Shown: piece after piece, positions 10,814-19,381 of the stretch | Numbering within the stretch: position 1 is the stretch's first letter | Layout of the letters: each line of letters begins with the position of its first letter | DNA from: Collinsella sp. AF23-4AC | GTDB taxonomy: Bacteria; Actinomycetota; Coriobacteriia; Coriobacteriales; Coriobacteriaceae | NCBI RefSeq assembly: GCF_003462685.1 | Contig: NZ_QRVE01000008.1 | Location: 1-64,000 of the forward strand | Length of the DNA: 64,000 nucleotides | Direction of reading: 5' to 3' | The notes under the pieces: model-generated | Databases searched by the model: none | What the model saw: the letters and a program-made list of their open reading frames with translations, nothing else | What the model was told of the DNA's origin: nothing | Program-made: the position numbers and the translations under genes

Positions 10814-11752
10814 CTAGAGGGCACCGAAGAGGATGGCATAGGTAGTGGATTCGCCGAGCTTGAGCTCGTCGCCGGGATTGAGCTGGGCGGAACGGCCGGG
10901 CTCGACCTGAATGCAAACGCGCGTGGCCCCGTTTACCACCACGGTTCCGTTGGTGGACGACAAGTCCTCGACGTGCCAGATATTTTGAGCATCGCACCAG
11001 ATATGGGCATGGCGGGCCGAGACATCGTCGCCGACGTCGGTAATATCGCCCTCACCAGTGGCCAGCGCGCCAATCTCAACACCCTGCTCACTCGGCTGAA
11101 TCCAGCGCGGGGCGCTCACGACAAAACTGTTTTGCACGCGCAGCAAGCCCAAAGGGTGCGCCGGGGCGGGTTCGCGTTCGCCCGCAGTCAGCGACATGCC
11201 AAGCGAACGCGGCGTGGATGTGCCTCCGCCGCAGGTCGCGTTCGCGTAGTCGATGGCATAGTTCACCGAGGACCGCACATCCGCCGAACAACCGACGGCG
11301 ACAAACAGCACCAGCACGACCTCGGCGCGCTCGGCGGGCATGAGTTCCGCCGCCTGGGACAGGCGATCGAGCGCGTTGCGATAGAGATTCGTGTCCTGGT
11401 GGCACTCTTCGAGCGCGCGTACCATCGGTTCACCTGCAGGACCGCACACCATATTGATTACAGCCGTGGAGTCCATGGGGTTGCGCTGGCGCAGGGCCAG
11501 TTGCGACATAATACGCGCAGCCGAGGTACCGTATTCGGCAAAGTAGCGCTGCTGAAGCGTGCCGACCGGCGCGCGAACGATAAAGCGGGAAACCCAAGAG
11601 CGATCGGCGGCTCGGCTCTGCGGGCTGCGGCCGTCGGCGAGCGGACGGGACGAAAGCACCAAGCCGCACAGCTCGATATGGCTCAGATGCGCTGCGCGCT
11701 TAAAGATGTCAAACATGGCCCCGCATGGGGTGAGCTCAACTTGAGATGCCAT
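10814..11752 (-). CDS. FHA-domain protein of kinase operon
   Basis: 312 residues. The first ~190 form an unrecognised mostly helical domain. The last ~95 are a forkhead-associated domain with the signature pattern (SARHAHIW, EDLSSTNGTVVVN), which binds phosphothreonine peptides. It is the last gene of a three-gene minus-strand operon: membrane protein, Ser/Thr kinase, FHA. Only 3 bases separate it from the kinase stop, so it is probably the kinase's adaptor or substrate. A 5'-truncated, DNA-diverged copy of its 3' end lies at 4143, across the peptide island. Confidence 0.88.
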   Translation of the reverse strand: MASQVELTPCGAMFDIFKRAAHLSHIELCGLVLSSRPLADGRSPQSRAADRSWVSRFIVRAPVGTLQQRYFAEYGTSAARIMSQLALRQRNPMDSTAVINMVCGPAGEPMVRALEECHQDTNLYRNALDRLSQAAELMPAERAEVVLVLFVAVGCSADVRSSVNYAIDYANATCGGGTSTPRSLGMSLTAGEREPAPAHPLGLLRVQNSFVVSAPRWIQPSEQGVEIGALATGEGDITDVGDDVSARHAHIWCDAQNIWHVEDLSSTNGTVVVNGATRVCIQVEPGRSAQLNPGDELKLGESTTYAILFGAL

Positions 11753-11755
11753 GAC

Positions 11756-13600
11756 CTAGGCCTCCTTGGTCGTAGAAATAGAATCGGACGATACTTCGAC
11801 AGGTCCGCCAAAAGTACGGACAGCTGCGGCTCCACCGGCAAGCGGAGTCGCCATCTGGGCTTTTGTGCGTCGCGGTGCCGAAACGGGAAGTTCAAAGGCA
11901 AAGCCCATCGCAAGCAAAAACCACGTAAGCGTATAGGTTGCAACCAGAGCGGCAACAAGGCCGCCCATCACGGCGCGTTGGGAAAATACGCTACATGCAG
12001 CCACAACCAGCACCGGAACCTCGCAGGCAGAAAGCGCAAGCACACCCTGCAGGAAGCCCGAGCGCCGATCGCGCGCAAGTGCCCCCGCGGCAACGCCGGC
12101 TATGCCTGGCAGCGCCAACGCCAGTGCGGCAATAATACCCGGTAGCGACCCAGACCACACGAGCGATCCCAAAGTCGCCGTCACGCGAGCGCCCGACGCC
12201 AGCAGCGCGGCCGAAACCACGACCACAGCCCAAACCACGCCACAGACGACCGTCGCGCCGACCATCAGCGCGCGACGAACCGCGCGGCCAGACGCATCCA
12301 TGGGGCACGGCGTGAGCGGCTCGCCGCGGAGCGAACGACCGACATTTTGCGCATAGTGGTCACAAAACGCCGAGAGCGCCGCCTCGACCGCCGCCGGCTC
12401 GGGACGATCTTTTTGATGGCTGGACAGACAGGCCATCACCACGTCGAACAGCTGGGCATCGACAAACGCCAGCGCATCGCGTAGCTCCTCGGAATCCGGC
12501 TCAAGCCCCAGCTGCTGGGCCTGCTCGGCCGCAGCGAGCGCCACATCGGGCTCACGACGAAGCAGCTGAGTCAAATCGCAACCGGGCGCATGGGCACCAA
12601 TGGGATAGTCGGGCAGCGTGTCCATCTTGAGACGGTAGGGGCTGGCGATGTCGCGCGTCTTTTTGCGCGAACCCGAGGTGCCCGAAGTGCTCGGCGCGGC
12701 TTCGTATGGCGCGGCGCCGGCAATGAGCTCGTAAACCGTGCTTGCTGCGGCATAGACGTCGATCGCCGGCGACATACGCAAAGCGCGCAGGTCGGGAATA
12801 TCGTCGGTGAGCATCTCGGGCGGGGCATAGGCAACCGTCGCGCGACGCAGCGTGGCATAGCGCTCCGTAAACGACGCCTTGCCGCCGGTACCGGCCACGG
12901 CCGACGCAGGCTCAAGCGCCAGCGACGAGCCAAAGTCGATCAGGCACAGGTCAAAGGTGCCCTCGGCAAGCTGCCGGTCAAGCGGTAGACGCGCCGTACG
13001 CACCATAATATTAGCGGGCGAGATATCGCGATGGACAAAGCCCTCGCCCACCAGGCTCATACGGCAGAGCAGATCGAACAGGTCGCGACCCAGACGCGCC
13101 GCCACAAGCGGCGATAGGCGGCCGGCATCGTCCACGGCAAAGCGCGAGCGCAAGCGGGCGAGCGTCTCGCCCTCGACCCATTCCATGACAATTGCAGGCA
13201 CACCGTCGACCTCGCCCCAGCCATAGAGGCGGGGAAAGCCCTTAAGGCCCGAAAGGGCGCGATGGCATTCGTATTCCTCGCGAAACGCCGCTTTGAACTT
13301 GGCGACCAGCGCCTCATGGGCGGCGGCATCGTCAAACTCATCGCACGTTGGCAAGATGAGCTGCTTGAGTGCCACGGCCTCGCCTTGGGCGTTGACGGCA
13401 CGCGTCACGCGGCCGATACCGCCACGGCGCATGGTGGCATCGTCGGCAAACAGTATCGTAAAACGACGCAGATAGGCAGACAGTTCGTCCTGACCGAGCG
13501 CAATGGCCGGCTCAAACCCGTCGACACGCGCCAGGCGCAGGCCGACCATGGGATCGCGACCGAGCGATTGTGGTGTGGTGGATGCAAGATCGGTCATCAT
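11756..13600 (-). CDS. Membrane-anchored Ser/Thr protein kinase
   Basis: 614 residues. The kinase domain spans about 50-420: a glycine-rich loop RRGGIGRV near 59, catalytic Lys79 (VALKQL), HRDISPANIMV with Asp192, and DFG at 222-224 in a variant setting (IDFGSSLA). The C-terminal ~180 residues hold about four to six hydrophobic segments and a short tail, so the kinase faces the cytoplasm from an integral membrane anchor. It lacks extracellular PASTA repeats, unlike the kinase at 34437. The start overlaps the stop of the upstream membrane protein (ATGA), so translation is likely coupled; a second ATG follows immediately. With its operon partners it forms a phospho-signalling module whose signal is unknown. 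Confidence 0.9.
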   Translation of the reverse strand: MMTDLASTTPQSLGRDPMVGLRLARVDGFEPAIALGQDELSAYLRRFTILFADDATMRRGGIGRVTRAVNAQGEAVALKQLILPTCDEFDDAAAHEALVAKFKAAFREEYECHRALSGLKGFPRLYGWGEVDGVPAIVMEWVEGETLARLRSRFAVDDAGRLSPLVAARLGRDLFDLLCRMSLVGEGFVHRDISPANIMVRTARLPLDRQLAEGTFDLCLIDFGSSLALEPASAVAGTGGKASFTERYATLRRATVAYAPPEMLTDDIPDLRALRMSPAIDVYAAASTVYELIAGAAPYEAAPSTSGTSGSRKKTRDIASPYRLKMDTLPDYPIGAHAPGCDLTQLLRREPDVALAAAEQAQQLGLEPDSEELRDALAFVDAQLFDVVMACLSSHQKDRPEPAAVEAALSAFCDHYAQNVGRSLRGEPLTPCPMDASGRAVRRALMVGATVVCGVVWAVVVVSAALLASGARVTATLGSLVWSGSLPGIIAALALALPGIAGVAAGALARDRRSGFLQGVLALSACEVPVLVVAACSVFSQRAVMGGLVAALVATYTLTWFLLAMGFAFELPVSAPRRTKAQMATPLAGGAAAVRTFGGPVEVSSDSISTTKEA

Positions 13601-14502
13601 AGGGCAAGCGCCGCCACGTTATTGTTGAAGTTACCGAGCGCGACGTCATCATCGCCGTAATGGCCGACCCATTGACATAGGTTGGTGTAACAGCCCCACA
13701 GATTGGCATACTGCTGATACCACTTTGACCGGGGCGAGAATGTCTGACGACCGAACTCGGCTCGAATGACAAACATCTCCCCGACCAGGCTGTCACACGG
13801 CCTGGGATCTCCCGTAGAGTTATAGGTCGAGACCACGTCATTGGCACGAGAAACATAGCCGTCGAGCATGTTGTACTTGGTCACAAGCCAGCTGTGAATG
13901 CTCTCTTCCTCAGCAGCGGAAAGGCCACCGGAGTTTGCATCGTTGTCAGTGTTGCCGCCCGTCGAGCCGCCGTTTCCAGACCCTCCGGCAGAGGAACCCG
14001 ACCCAGAGCCACCGCCCGAACTCGACGAATCCGAGCCGGAGCCAGAAGTATCCGAGCTACCGGGCTTTCCGGACTGCTGGGCGTCCTGCTCCTTCTGCTG
14101 CTCGACCTTATTCACCGTTGCCGCCACGCTATTGTTGGACAACCGATCGATGATCTTGGTGTTGGTGAGCACGATGGTTTTGCCATTGGCAAGCGTGACT
14201 TCGTTGTCCGGGGCCTCGGCGCCGTCCGCGTCGCCGGTGCCAAACACAATATGCGCGACCACACTTGCCCAAGCATATCCAGTCGTGGTCCCCAGGTCAC
14301 TTTTGACCTCATGCCCCACGCGCGGTTCGCGTGCGGCATGTGCCTGCATCATGGACGGCACGGTCATGCCATAGGCAGAAACGCCAGCTATGACCAGCAC
14401 CAGCGAGCAAGACAGCAGTGCGTACGCCCGCGGCGCCAAGCCCAGTCGGCGTCGCATGCGCACCGCGGCGCCGCGCTTTGTCTGAGTGCCACCGGGCCGC
14501 AT
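13597..14502 (-). CDS. Membrane-anchored extracellular protein with Ser/Gly linker
   Basis: 301 residues from the ATG at 14502, chosen because GGAGGAG lies 6 bases upstream; the frame stays open 31 codons further but without support. A basic N-terminus (RMRRRLGLAPRAYA) precedes one membrane segment (~20-45). Outside comes a ~100-residue region, a low-complexity Ser/Gly/Asp linker (~165-200) and a C-terminal ~100-residue domain rich in Trp, Tyr and Asn with two Cys (WGCYTNLCQW) that could pair. I do not recognise the family. As first gene of the kinase operon, and translationally coupled to the kinase, it could be a sensor or a kinase-controlled surface protein. Confidence 0.75.
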   Translation of the reverse strand: MRPGGTQTKRGAAVRMRRRLGLAPRAYALLSCSLVLVIAGVSAYGMTVPSMMQAHAAREPRVGHEVKSDLGTTTGYAWASVVAHIVFGTGDADGAEAPDNEVTLANGKTIVLTNTKIIDRLSNNSVAATVNKVEQQKEQDAQQSGKPGSSDTSGSGSDSSSSGGGSGSGSSAGGSGNGGSTGGNTDNDANSGGLSAAEEESIHSWLVTKYNMLDGYVSRANDVVSTYNSTGDPRPCDSLVGEMFVIRAEFGRQTFSPRSKWYQQYANLWGCYTNLCQWVGHYGDDDVALGNFNNNVAALAL

Positions 14503-14517
14503 GCGTTCTCCTCCAAC

Positions 14518-14542
14518 AAAAACACGCCGCTCGGGAGCGGCG
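14518..14542 (-). terminator. Terminator-like hairpin just before the kinase operon start codon
   Basis: Minus-strand hairpin with arms CGCCGCTC and GAGCGGCG (14525-14542), then TGTTTTTG (U5 at 14518-14522), then GGAGGAG and the ATG at 14502. It could end recR/ybaB transcripts. Because a promoter candidate lies upstream of it, it could also attenuate the kinase operon. Confidence 0.65.
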
Positions 14543-14566
14543 CATTCATTCGAATCCATATTTGAG

Positions 14567-14595
14567 TGTATCAGCGAACCCAAAAGGTTGCGCAA
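14567..14595 (-). promoter_or_regulatory. Candidate promoter of the kinase operon
   Basis: Minus strand TTGCGC (14590-14595), 17-base spacer, GATACA (14567-14572). Predicted transcription start near 14560, only ~18 bases before the terminator-like hairpin. Confidence 0.4.
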
Positions 14596-14747
14596 CGAAT
14601 GGGCAAATTAAGGATGCGAGTGGAAGCATCCATGCGATAAGCGGATACAAAGCATCTTTGTTGCACAACAAACTTACAGTCGCACGGGGAAATTATGGCT
14701 ACCCCGTGCGTCGCGATGAAGACATACGGCAGGAGCAGGCTCGCCAC

Positions 14748-15344
14748 CTAAATCGTGCGACGGGCCTCGATGGCGCGCCCAAGCGTAAGCTCGTCGGCAT
14801 ACTCCAGGTCGCCGCCCACGGGAAGGCCGCTCGCCAGACGCGATACCTCAACGCCCAGCGGCTTGATAGTGCGGGCCAGGTAGCTCGCCGTGGTCTCGCC
14901 CTCGATATTGGGGTTGGTGGCGATGATGACCTCGTGGATGTCCTCGTGGCCCAAGCGTGCCAGCAGCTCACGAATGTGCAACTGCTCGGGACCAATCTTG
15001 TCCATGGGACTGATCACGCCGCCCAATACGTGGTAGAGACCGTGGTAGCTGCCCGTGCGCTCAATCGCCTGGACATCGCGCGGCTCGCCCACCACGCAAA
15101 TGCGAGTGGTATCGCGCATCGAATCCTGGCAGATGGAGCACTCGTCGGCCGTGGCGTAGTTAAAGCAGCGGCTGCAAAAGTGAACCTCCTGCTTAACCTC
15201 CAGGATAGCCTCGGCCAGGCGGCGCGCCTCCTCGGCATCGGCCTCGAGCAGGTAATAGGCGATGCGCTGGGCCGACTTGGGACCAATGCCCGGCAGACGG
15301 CCCAGCTCATCGAGCAATTTTTGCAGACTATGGTTGGCACTCAT
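14748..15344 (-). CDS. recR: Recombination mediator RecR
   Basis: 198 residues, the standard RecR length. The N-terminal helix-hairpin-helix includes [20 protein letters not shown], a four-cysteine zinc motif follows ([16 protein letters not shown]), then a Toprim domain ([16 protein letters not shown] ... [12 protein letters not shown]). RecR loads RecA at gaps together with RecF and RecO. The start at 15344 ([11 protein letters not shown]) fits the family; earlier in-frame codons run into ybaB. It follows ybaB by 13 bases, the common dnaX-ybaB-recR order, although here two small genes interrupt dnaX and ybaB. Confidence 0.96.
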   Translation of the reverse strand: MSANHSLQKLLDELGRLPGIGPKSAQRIAYYLLEADAEEARRLAEAILEVKQEVHFCSRCFNYATADECSICQDSMRDTTRICVVGEPRDVQAIERTGSYHGLYHVLGGVISPMDKIGPEQLHIRELLARLGHEDIHEVIIATNPNIEGETTASYLARTIKPLGVEVSRLASGLPVGGDLEYADELTLGRAIEARRTI

Positions 15345-15357
15345 ATATATGCGTGTC

Positions 15358-15678
15358 TTAGAACGGCATGCCCGGGATGTTGAGGCCGCCGGTGATGGCG
15401 CCCATCTGCTTGTTGGCGAGCTCGTTGACACCGCGGACGGCCTCGTTGACGGCAGCCATGATCATGTCCTGCAGCATATCGACGTCCTCGGGATCGAGGG
15501 CATCGGGGTCGATGGTGAGGTTGACGAGCTCCATCTCGCCGTTAACGGTCACCTTGACCATGCCGCCGCCGGCAGAGGCGTCGACGGTCTGGGACTTAAG
15601 GTTTTCCTGCGCGGCGGCAAGCTGCTCCTGCATCTTGCGAGCCTGCTTCATCATTTGCTGCATGTTCATACCGGCCAT
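15358..15678 (-). CDS. YbaB/EbfC nucleoid-associated protein
   Basis: 106 residues starting [20 protein letters not shown], the classic methionine- and glutamine-rich N-terminal helix. The family's small alpha/beta DNA-binding fold follows ([20 protein letters not shown]). It binds DNA as a dimer with tweezer-like helices and often sits with recR. The Shine-Dalgarno AAAGGAG precedes the start. Probably co-transcribed with recR. Confidence 0.95.
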   Translation of the reverse strand: MAGMNMQQMMKQARKMQEQLAAAQENLKSQTVDASAGGGMVKVTVNGEMELVNLTIDPDALDPEDVDMLQDMIMAAVNEAVRGVNELANKQMGAITGGLNIPGMPF

Positions 15679-16027
15679 GATGGCTCCTTTACGTGCGGCC
15701 GCGCGACAAGCTGCAAGGGCAGCCGGAGCGCGACGGGACTTTCAAACTCAAAAATCGTACCACGGCGCGGGGCAAGCAAGCGGGGCGGACACGCTACCTC
15801 AGTCGATATACATGTCCTTGAGCGTGACGCACGCCCAAGATTATGCAAGGTCGAATTATGCAAGGTTGCATAATTATCTCAAGCTACATCTAGCAGAGCT
15901 GGAACCAGGCAGTTTATGCGTAGGGCTACAAGGCTACATGGCAAAATGCCGAGCCGCTGCTCGAGGCGGCACGCATGGCGGCTGGGTATAATTTGATTGT
16001 CATAGATGACGATTTGGAGGTGCCCTC
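15679..16027. other. Intergenic region ybaB / small membrane protein
   Basis: No gene recognised. It contains a perfect palindrome at 15854-15875 (listed separately) and, near 15987, a TATAAT for the plus-strand gene at 16028. Confidence 0.5.
15840..15875. promoter_or_regulatory. Palindromic operator candidate with extra half-site
   Basis: AATTATGCAA-GG-TTGCATAATT is a perfect 10+2+10 palindrome at 15854-15875. The half ATTATGCAAGG is repeated 15 bases earlier at 15840-15850. It lies ~110 bp before the next plus-strand TATAAT. The binding protein is unknown. Confidence 0.45.
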
Positions 16028-16495
16028 GTGAATGTCCCAGCCGTACTCCAAAACATCCGCTCAAAACACCCCGTTGCATATGTGGTTCTCTATCTCTTTG
16101 TCGTCTGGGTATTACTGGTTATCATCACCCATGCCATAGCTTTTGGAGCAGAACTGCTGATAGCCAGCTCGGACCAGCCCGTCGTCAAATGGGAGACGAC
16201 CGATGAATGCACCGACGGAACCCGAACCATTTACTACAACAGCCCGTCCCTCTACCAAGAGTTCAAGGTCAAGATAAAGGACTCCAAGATTGTCGATGCC
16301 GAACTGGGCTCTTTATTTACAATCGGAGCAACCGTCAACGCCGAGCAAGTCGAGTACACGGACAGCCATGCGACGTATCGTATCGACCTCAGCATCCTAG
16401 GCCGACCGTCACGCGCTTGTCTGCTCGAATGCGATATACGCGGCACCACACTACACATGTCCGAAATACAGATGCGCCCGGACAAAAGAAAGTGA
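16028..16495 (+). CDS. Small membrane-anchored protein, unknown function
   Basis: 155 residues with a GTG start at 16028 behind TTTGGAGGTG. One membrane segment near residues 17-45 (YVVLYLFVVWVLLVIITHAI) is followed by a ~110-residue extracytoplasmic beta-rich domain (TTDECTDGTRTIYYN ... YRIDLSILGRPSRACLLECD) with three cysteines. No family recognised. It stands alone on the plus strand between minus-strand genes. Confidence 0.65.
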   Translation: MNVPAVLQNIRSKHPVAYVVLYLFVVWVLLVIITHAIAFGAELLIASSDQPVVKWETTDECTDGTRTIYYNSPSLYQEFKVKIKDSKIVDAELGSLFTIGATVNAEQVEYTDSHATYRIDLSILGRPSRACLLECDIRGTTLHMSEIQMRPDKRK

Positions 16496-16517
16496 TATAT
16501 GGCCGAGTCGGAAGAGA

Positions 16518-16778
16518 CTAGGCATAGACTCGTCCGCCTTCGTAGGCAAAACGCAGGATGAGCGGGGCATTGTTGCGCACGAAATCATCGAGTTCTTTGA
16601 GGTTCGCTTCGCTAAAGCCCTCGTGTGACACCCAATTGAATGCCGGCAAGATACACTCCGCCGTGTCAAAACCCCAATCGCGCGGGCGCTCCACAACAAC
16701 CTTCACCGTGTTGTCCTCCCGGACTTCGGAATACGAAACCTGCGTATCGTCCTCAAGGCGGACATATTCCCACATCAT
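16518..16778 (-). CDS. Small hypothetical protein
   Basis: 86 residues, MMWEYVRLEDDTQVSYSEVR at the start, acidic and soluble, ending FAYEGGRVYA. It looks like a compact alpha/beta protein, perhaps toxin-antitoxin or phage-like in size, but there is no partner. A weak GGAG precedes the start. Codon use resembles real genes of the window. It sits 54 bases after dnaX on the same strand and could be co-transcribed with it. Confidence 0.55.
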   Translation of the reverse strand: MMWEYVRLEDDTQVSYSEVREDNTVKVVVERPRDWGFDTAECILPAFNWVSHEGFSEANLKELDDFVRNNAPLILRFAYEGGRVYA

Positions 16779-16832
16779 AAGCTCGCTCCGTTCAAAGGGT
16801 TCTCTTCTTGAGCAGTATACCCGCCTGCGCAG

Positions 16833-19265
16833 CTACTCCACCGGCTTGAAGATGGTGGCCTGACCGAAGACGCTGCGGATGAGGTCTTTGGCCTCGTCCT
16901 CGGTCTGCGGGATGCTCGGGGCTGCGCCCTGATGGCCGAAGGGGCTGCCCGCACCGGGGTTGGACTCCCAGGGAGCCGCGGGGGCGTCGTCGCTTGCGGG
17001 GGCCGCGGGTGCCTCCGCAGCGGGCTTGGGCGCGGGCGTCGCACCCGGCACGTCGAACGGAGGCAGATCGTCCCCGCTCGCATCGCCAGCGAAGCCGCCG
17101 ACCATGGCGTCGTCGTAGGGCACCTGCTCGGATTCCCACGGCGCGGACTGCGCGACAGGCTGAGCCTTCGGGGCAGCCGAGCGCTCGGGCGCACGGGGTG
17201 CGGGCTCGGTCGGGAGCTTACCCGTGGCAGGAGCGCCGGCGGGGTTGTCGGAGCGTAGCCAGGGGGCTTTGCCCAGGTCAGACGACTTGGGCGCGGGCGA
17301 GACGGGCTTGGGCGCGGGTGTCGGAGCAGCCGGTTTGGGTGCCGCGGGCTTAGGCGCCGACGGGGTCGATGCCGCTACCGGCGCCGCTTGCTGCTGCGGC
17401 GCGCTGGCGCTCGAGGATACAGGGGCCGCCGAGGACACGGGTTGCGGGTCCGCAGATGCCGCAGCCCGTGCAGATGGAGAATGCTCCTCATGTTGAGGAG
17501 CCGGCGTGCCACCCCCACCCAGGACATAGTCGACGGTACGACGACCGAAGACCGCGCAGACCGTCGGCAGGACCACCGACTGCGTATCGGCGCGACCGAG
17601 CATCTTAATGGCAAAAGTCGAACCCGCGGGGAACGAGACCGTGAGCTTGGAGCCGTCGTCGGCCGTGGCGCGGGCGTTGAGCAAAAGCCCTGCGTAGGAA
17701 GCCTGACGCGCCTTGACACGCTCGACAACCTCGGCCCATTTGCGCTGCAGCTCTCCGGCGTCCTCGACCGCGGAGGTCTCGGCAGCACCGGCGGCGGCAA
17801 CCTGGGCGGCGTTGTTGGACTGGGGCTTAGGTGCCGGAGCGGTGGCAGGCGCGGGGGCCGCAACGGGCTGAGGCGTCGGAGTCGGCGCAGGCTGAGCAGC
17901 CGGAACAGCAGCACCACGGTCCCAAGGCATACCGCCCTGGCGCGCGGACGTAGCAGCGGGGGCAGCGGATGCCGCCGGAGCGGCAGCACGAGCGCCCGAA
18001 ATGAGCGTCGGCTGTTGGGCAGCAGCGGGTACGGATGCTGCAGGCGCGGCGGCCTGAGCAGCAGCCACGCTCGCCGGCACCGCGGCATTGGCAACCATGG
18101 CCTCCAGGCGTGCCACGCGCTCGGCCAATGCCTCAATCGTTAAATCAGCCTCGGGACGTGCCAGACGCGTACAGGCAATCTCGAGCACCAGGCGCACGTC
18201 GCTCGCGCCCCTCATCTCCAGTGCGGCATCGTCGAGCACCGTCAGCACACGGGCCAGGCGGTCGGCAGGATGCTCGCCAAAGGCAGCGGCCTCGGCAGCA
18301 AGCGCCTCGGCCCGCTCGGAGCCGCCCTCAAACAGCTCGGCACGGGCACCGGCAACGCAGGCAACGTACACGTCACGCACATGCGCCACCAGGTCGCGCG
18401 TCAGCTCCAGCAGGTCGTTTCCTTCCTCGACCTGCGCACGGATCAGTCCATAGAGCTCGGCAACATCGCGATCGGCAATGGCGCGGGAAAACTCGCCCAG
18501 AATCTGGTCCGAAACCTCGCCTAAAAGCGAGCGGGCGTCGTCCGCATGCACAGAACCGTTGCCAAAGACGCTCAGCTGCTCCAGCGTGGACAACGCGTCG
18601 CGCATACCGCCCTTGGCATGGCGCGCCACGATAGCCAGCGCCTCATCGTCGTAATCGAAGCCCTCCTGCTCGCACACGTATGCCAGGCGACGCTCGATAT
18701 CCTCGTTGCCGATGCGATGGAAATCGAAACGCTGGCAGCGCGAGAGGATGGTCTCCAGAATCTTTTGCGGGTCGGTGGTGCACAGCACAAAGATCACGTG
18801 TGCCGGCGGCTCCTCGAGCGTCTTGAGCAGCGCGTTGAACGCCGCCGTCGTGAGCATGTGGACCTCGTCGATGATATAGATCTTGTACTTGCCGCGCACC
18901 GGGGCAAAGTTGACGGAGTTGATGATTTCCTCGCGCACATTGTCCACGCCCGTGCGGGAGGCGGCATCGAGCTCGTAGACATCGGGGTGGTTACCCTCGG
19001 CAATGAGCTCGCACTCCTCGCAAGTACCGTCGGGCATGCAGCCGCTTGCACCCTCGGCGCGCGCCGCCTCGGCATTGCGGCACAGCAGCGCCTTGGCCAG
19101 AATGCGCGCCATGGTGGTCTTGCCCGTGCCGCGCGGTCCGCAGAACAGGTAGGCGTGGGACAGGCGCCCCTCGGTGATGGCGTGCTCGAGCGTCGAGACG
19201 ATATGCTGCTGGCCCACCACGGAGTCAAAGGTGAGCGGGCGATACTTTCGGTACAACGATTCCAT
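16833..19265 (-). CDS. dnaX: DNA polymerase III subunit gamma/tau
   Basis: 810 residues. The N-terminal AAA+ clamp-loader module has Walker A GPRGTGKT, a zinc module (CRNAEAA...CMPDGTCEEC), Walker B YIIDEVHML and the arginine-finger motif LSRCQRFDFH. Domain III follows to ~360. The rest is unusually Ala/Pro-rich (long runs of AAPAASVPAA type), with an embedded folded stretch near 570-650 (ELQRKWAEVVERVKARQ...SFPAGSTFAIKML), then a second Pro-rich linker and a short conserved end (DEAKDLIRSVFGQATIF). The start MESLYRKYRPLTF at 19265 is canonical. I see no slippery A-run that would make a separate gamma form. Confidence 0.95.
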   Translation of the reverse strand: MESLYRKYRPLTFDSVVGQQHIVSTLEHAITEGRLSHAYLFCGPRGTGKTTMARILAKALLCRNAEAARAEGASGCMPDGTCEECELIAEGNHPDVYELDAASRTGVDNVREEIINSVNFAPVRGKYKIYIIDEVHMLTTAAFNALLKTLEEPPAHVIFVLCTTDPQKILETILSRCQRFDFHRIGNEDIERRLAYVCEQEGFDYDDEALAIVARHAKGGMRDALSTLEQLSVFGNGSVHADDARSLLGEVSDQILGEFSRAIADRDVAELYGLIRAQVEEGNDLLELTRDLVAHVRDVYVACVAGARAELFEGGSERAEALAAEAAAFGEHPADRLARVLTVLDDAALEMRGASDVRLVLEIACTRLARPEADLTIEALAERVARLEAMVANAAVPASVAAAQAAAPAASVPAAAQQPTLISGARAAAPAASAAPAATSARQGGMPWDRGAAVPAAQPAPTPTPQPVAAPAPATAPAPKPQSNNAAQVAAAGAAETSAVEDAGELQRKWAEVVERVKARQASYAGLLLNARATADDGSKLTVSFPAGSTFAIKMLGRADTQSVVLPTVCAVFGRRTVDYVLGGGGTPAPQHEEHSPSARAAASADPQPVSSAAPVSSSASAPQQQAAPVAASTPSAPKPAAPKPAAPTPAPKPVSPAPKSSDLGKAPWLRSDNPAGAPATGKLPTEPAPRAPERSAAPKAQPVAQSAPWESEQVPYDDAMVGGFAGDASGDDLPPFDVPGATPAPKPAAEAPAAPASDDAPAAPWESNPGAGSPFGHQGAAPSIPQTEDEAKDLIRSVFGQATIFKPVE

Positions 19266-19381
19266 GGGTGCTCCCCCGGGTATACTGAGTCTTGTTGCCG
19301 CGGCGGCCATGCGGTCGCACGGCATACTGCATTCCATAATAACCCGTACGGCGAGCCCGCCGCGATAGGAGTCCAAAGAGC

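Noticed and set aside
14503..14595. Upstream start of the 13597-14502 protein at 14595
   Set aside because: It would translate through the promoter and hairpin; the ATG at 14502 has a perfect Shine-Dalgarno.
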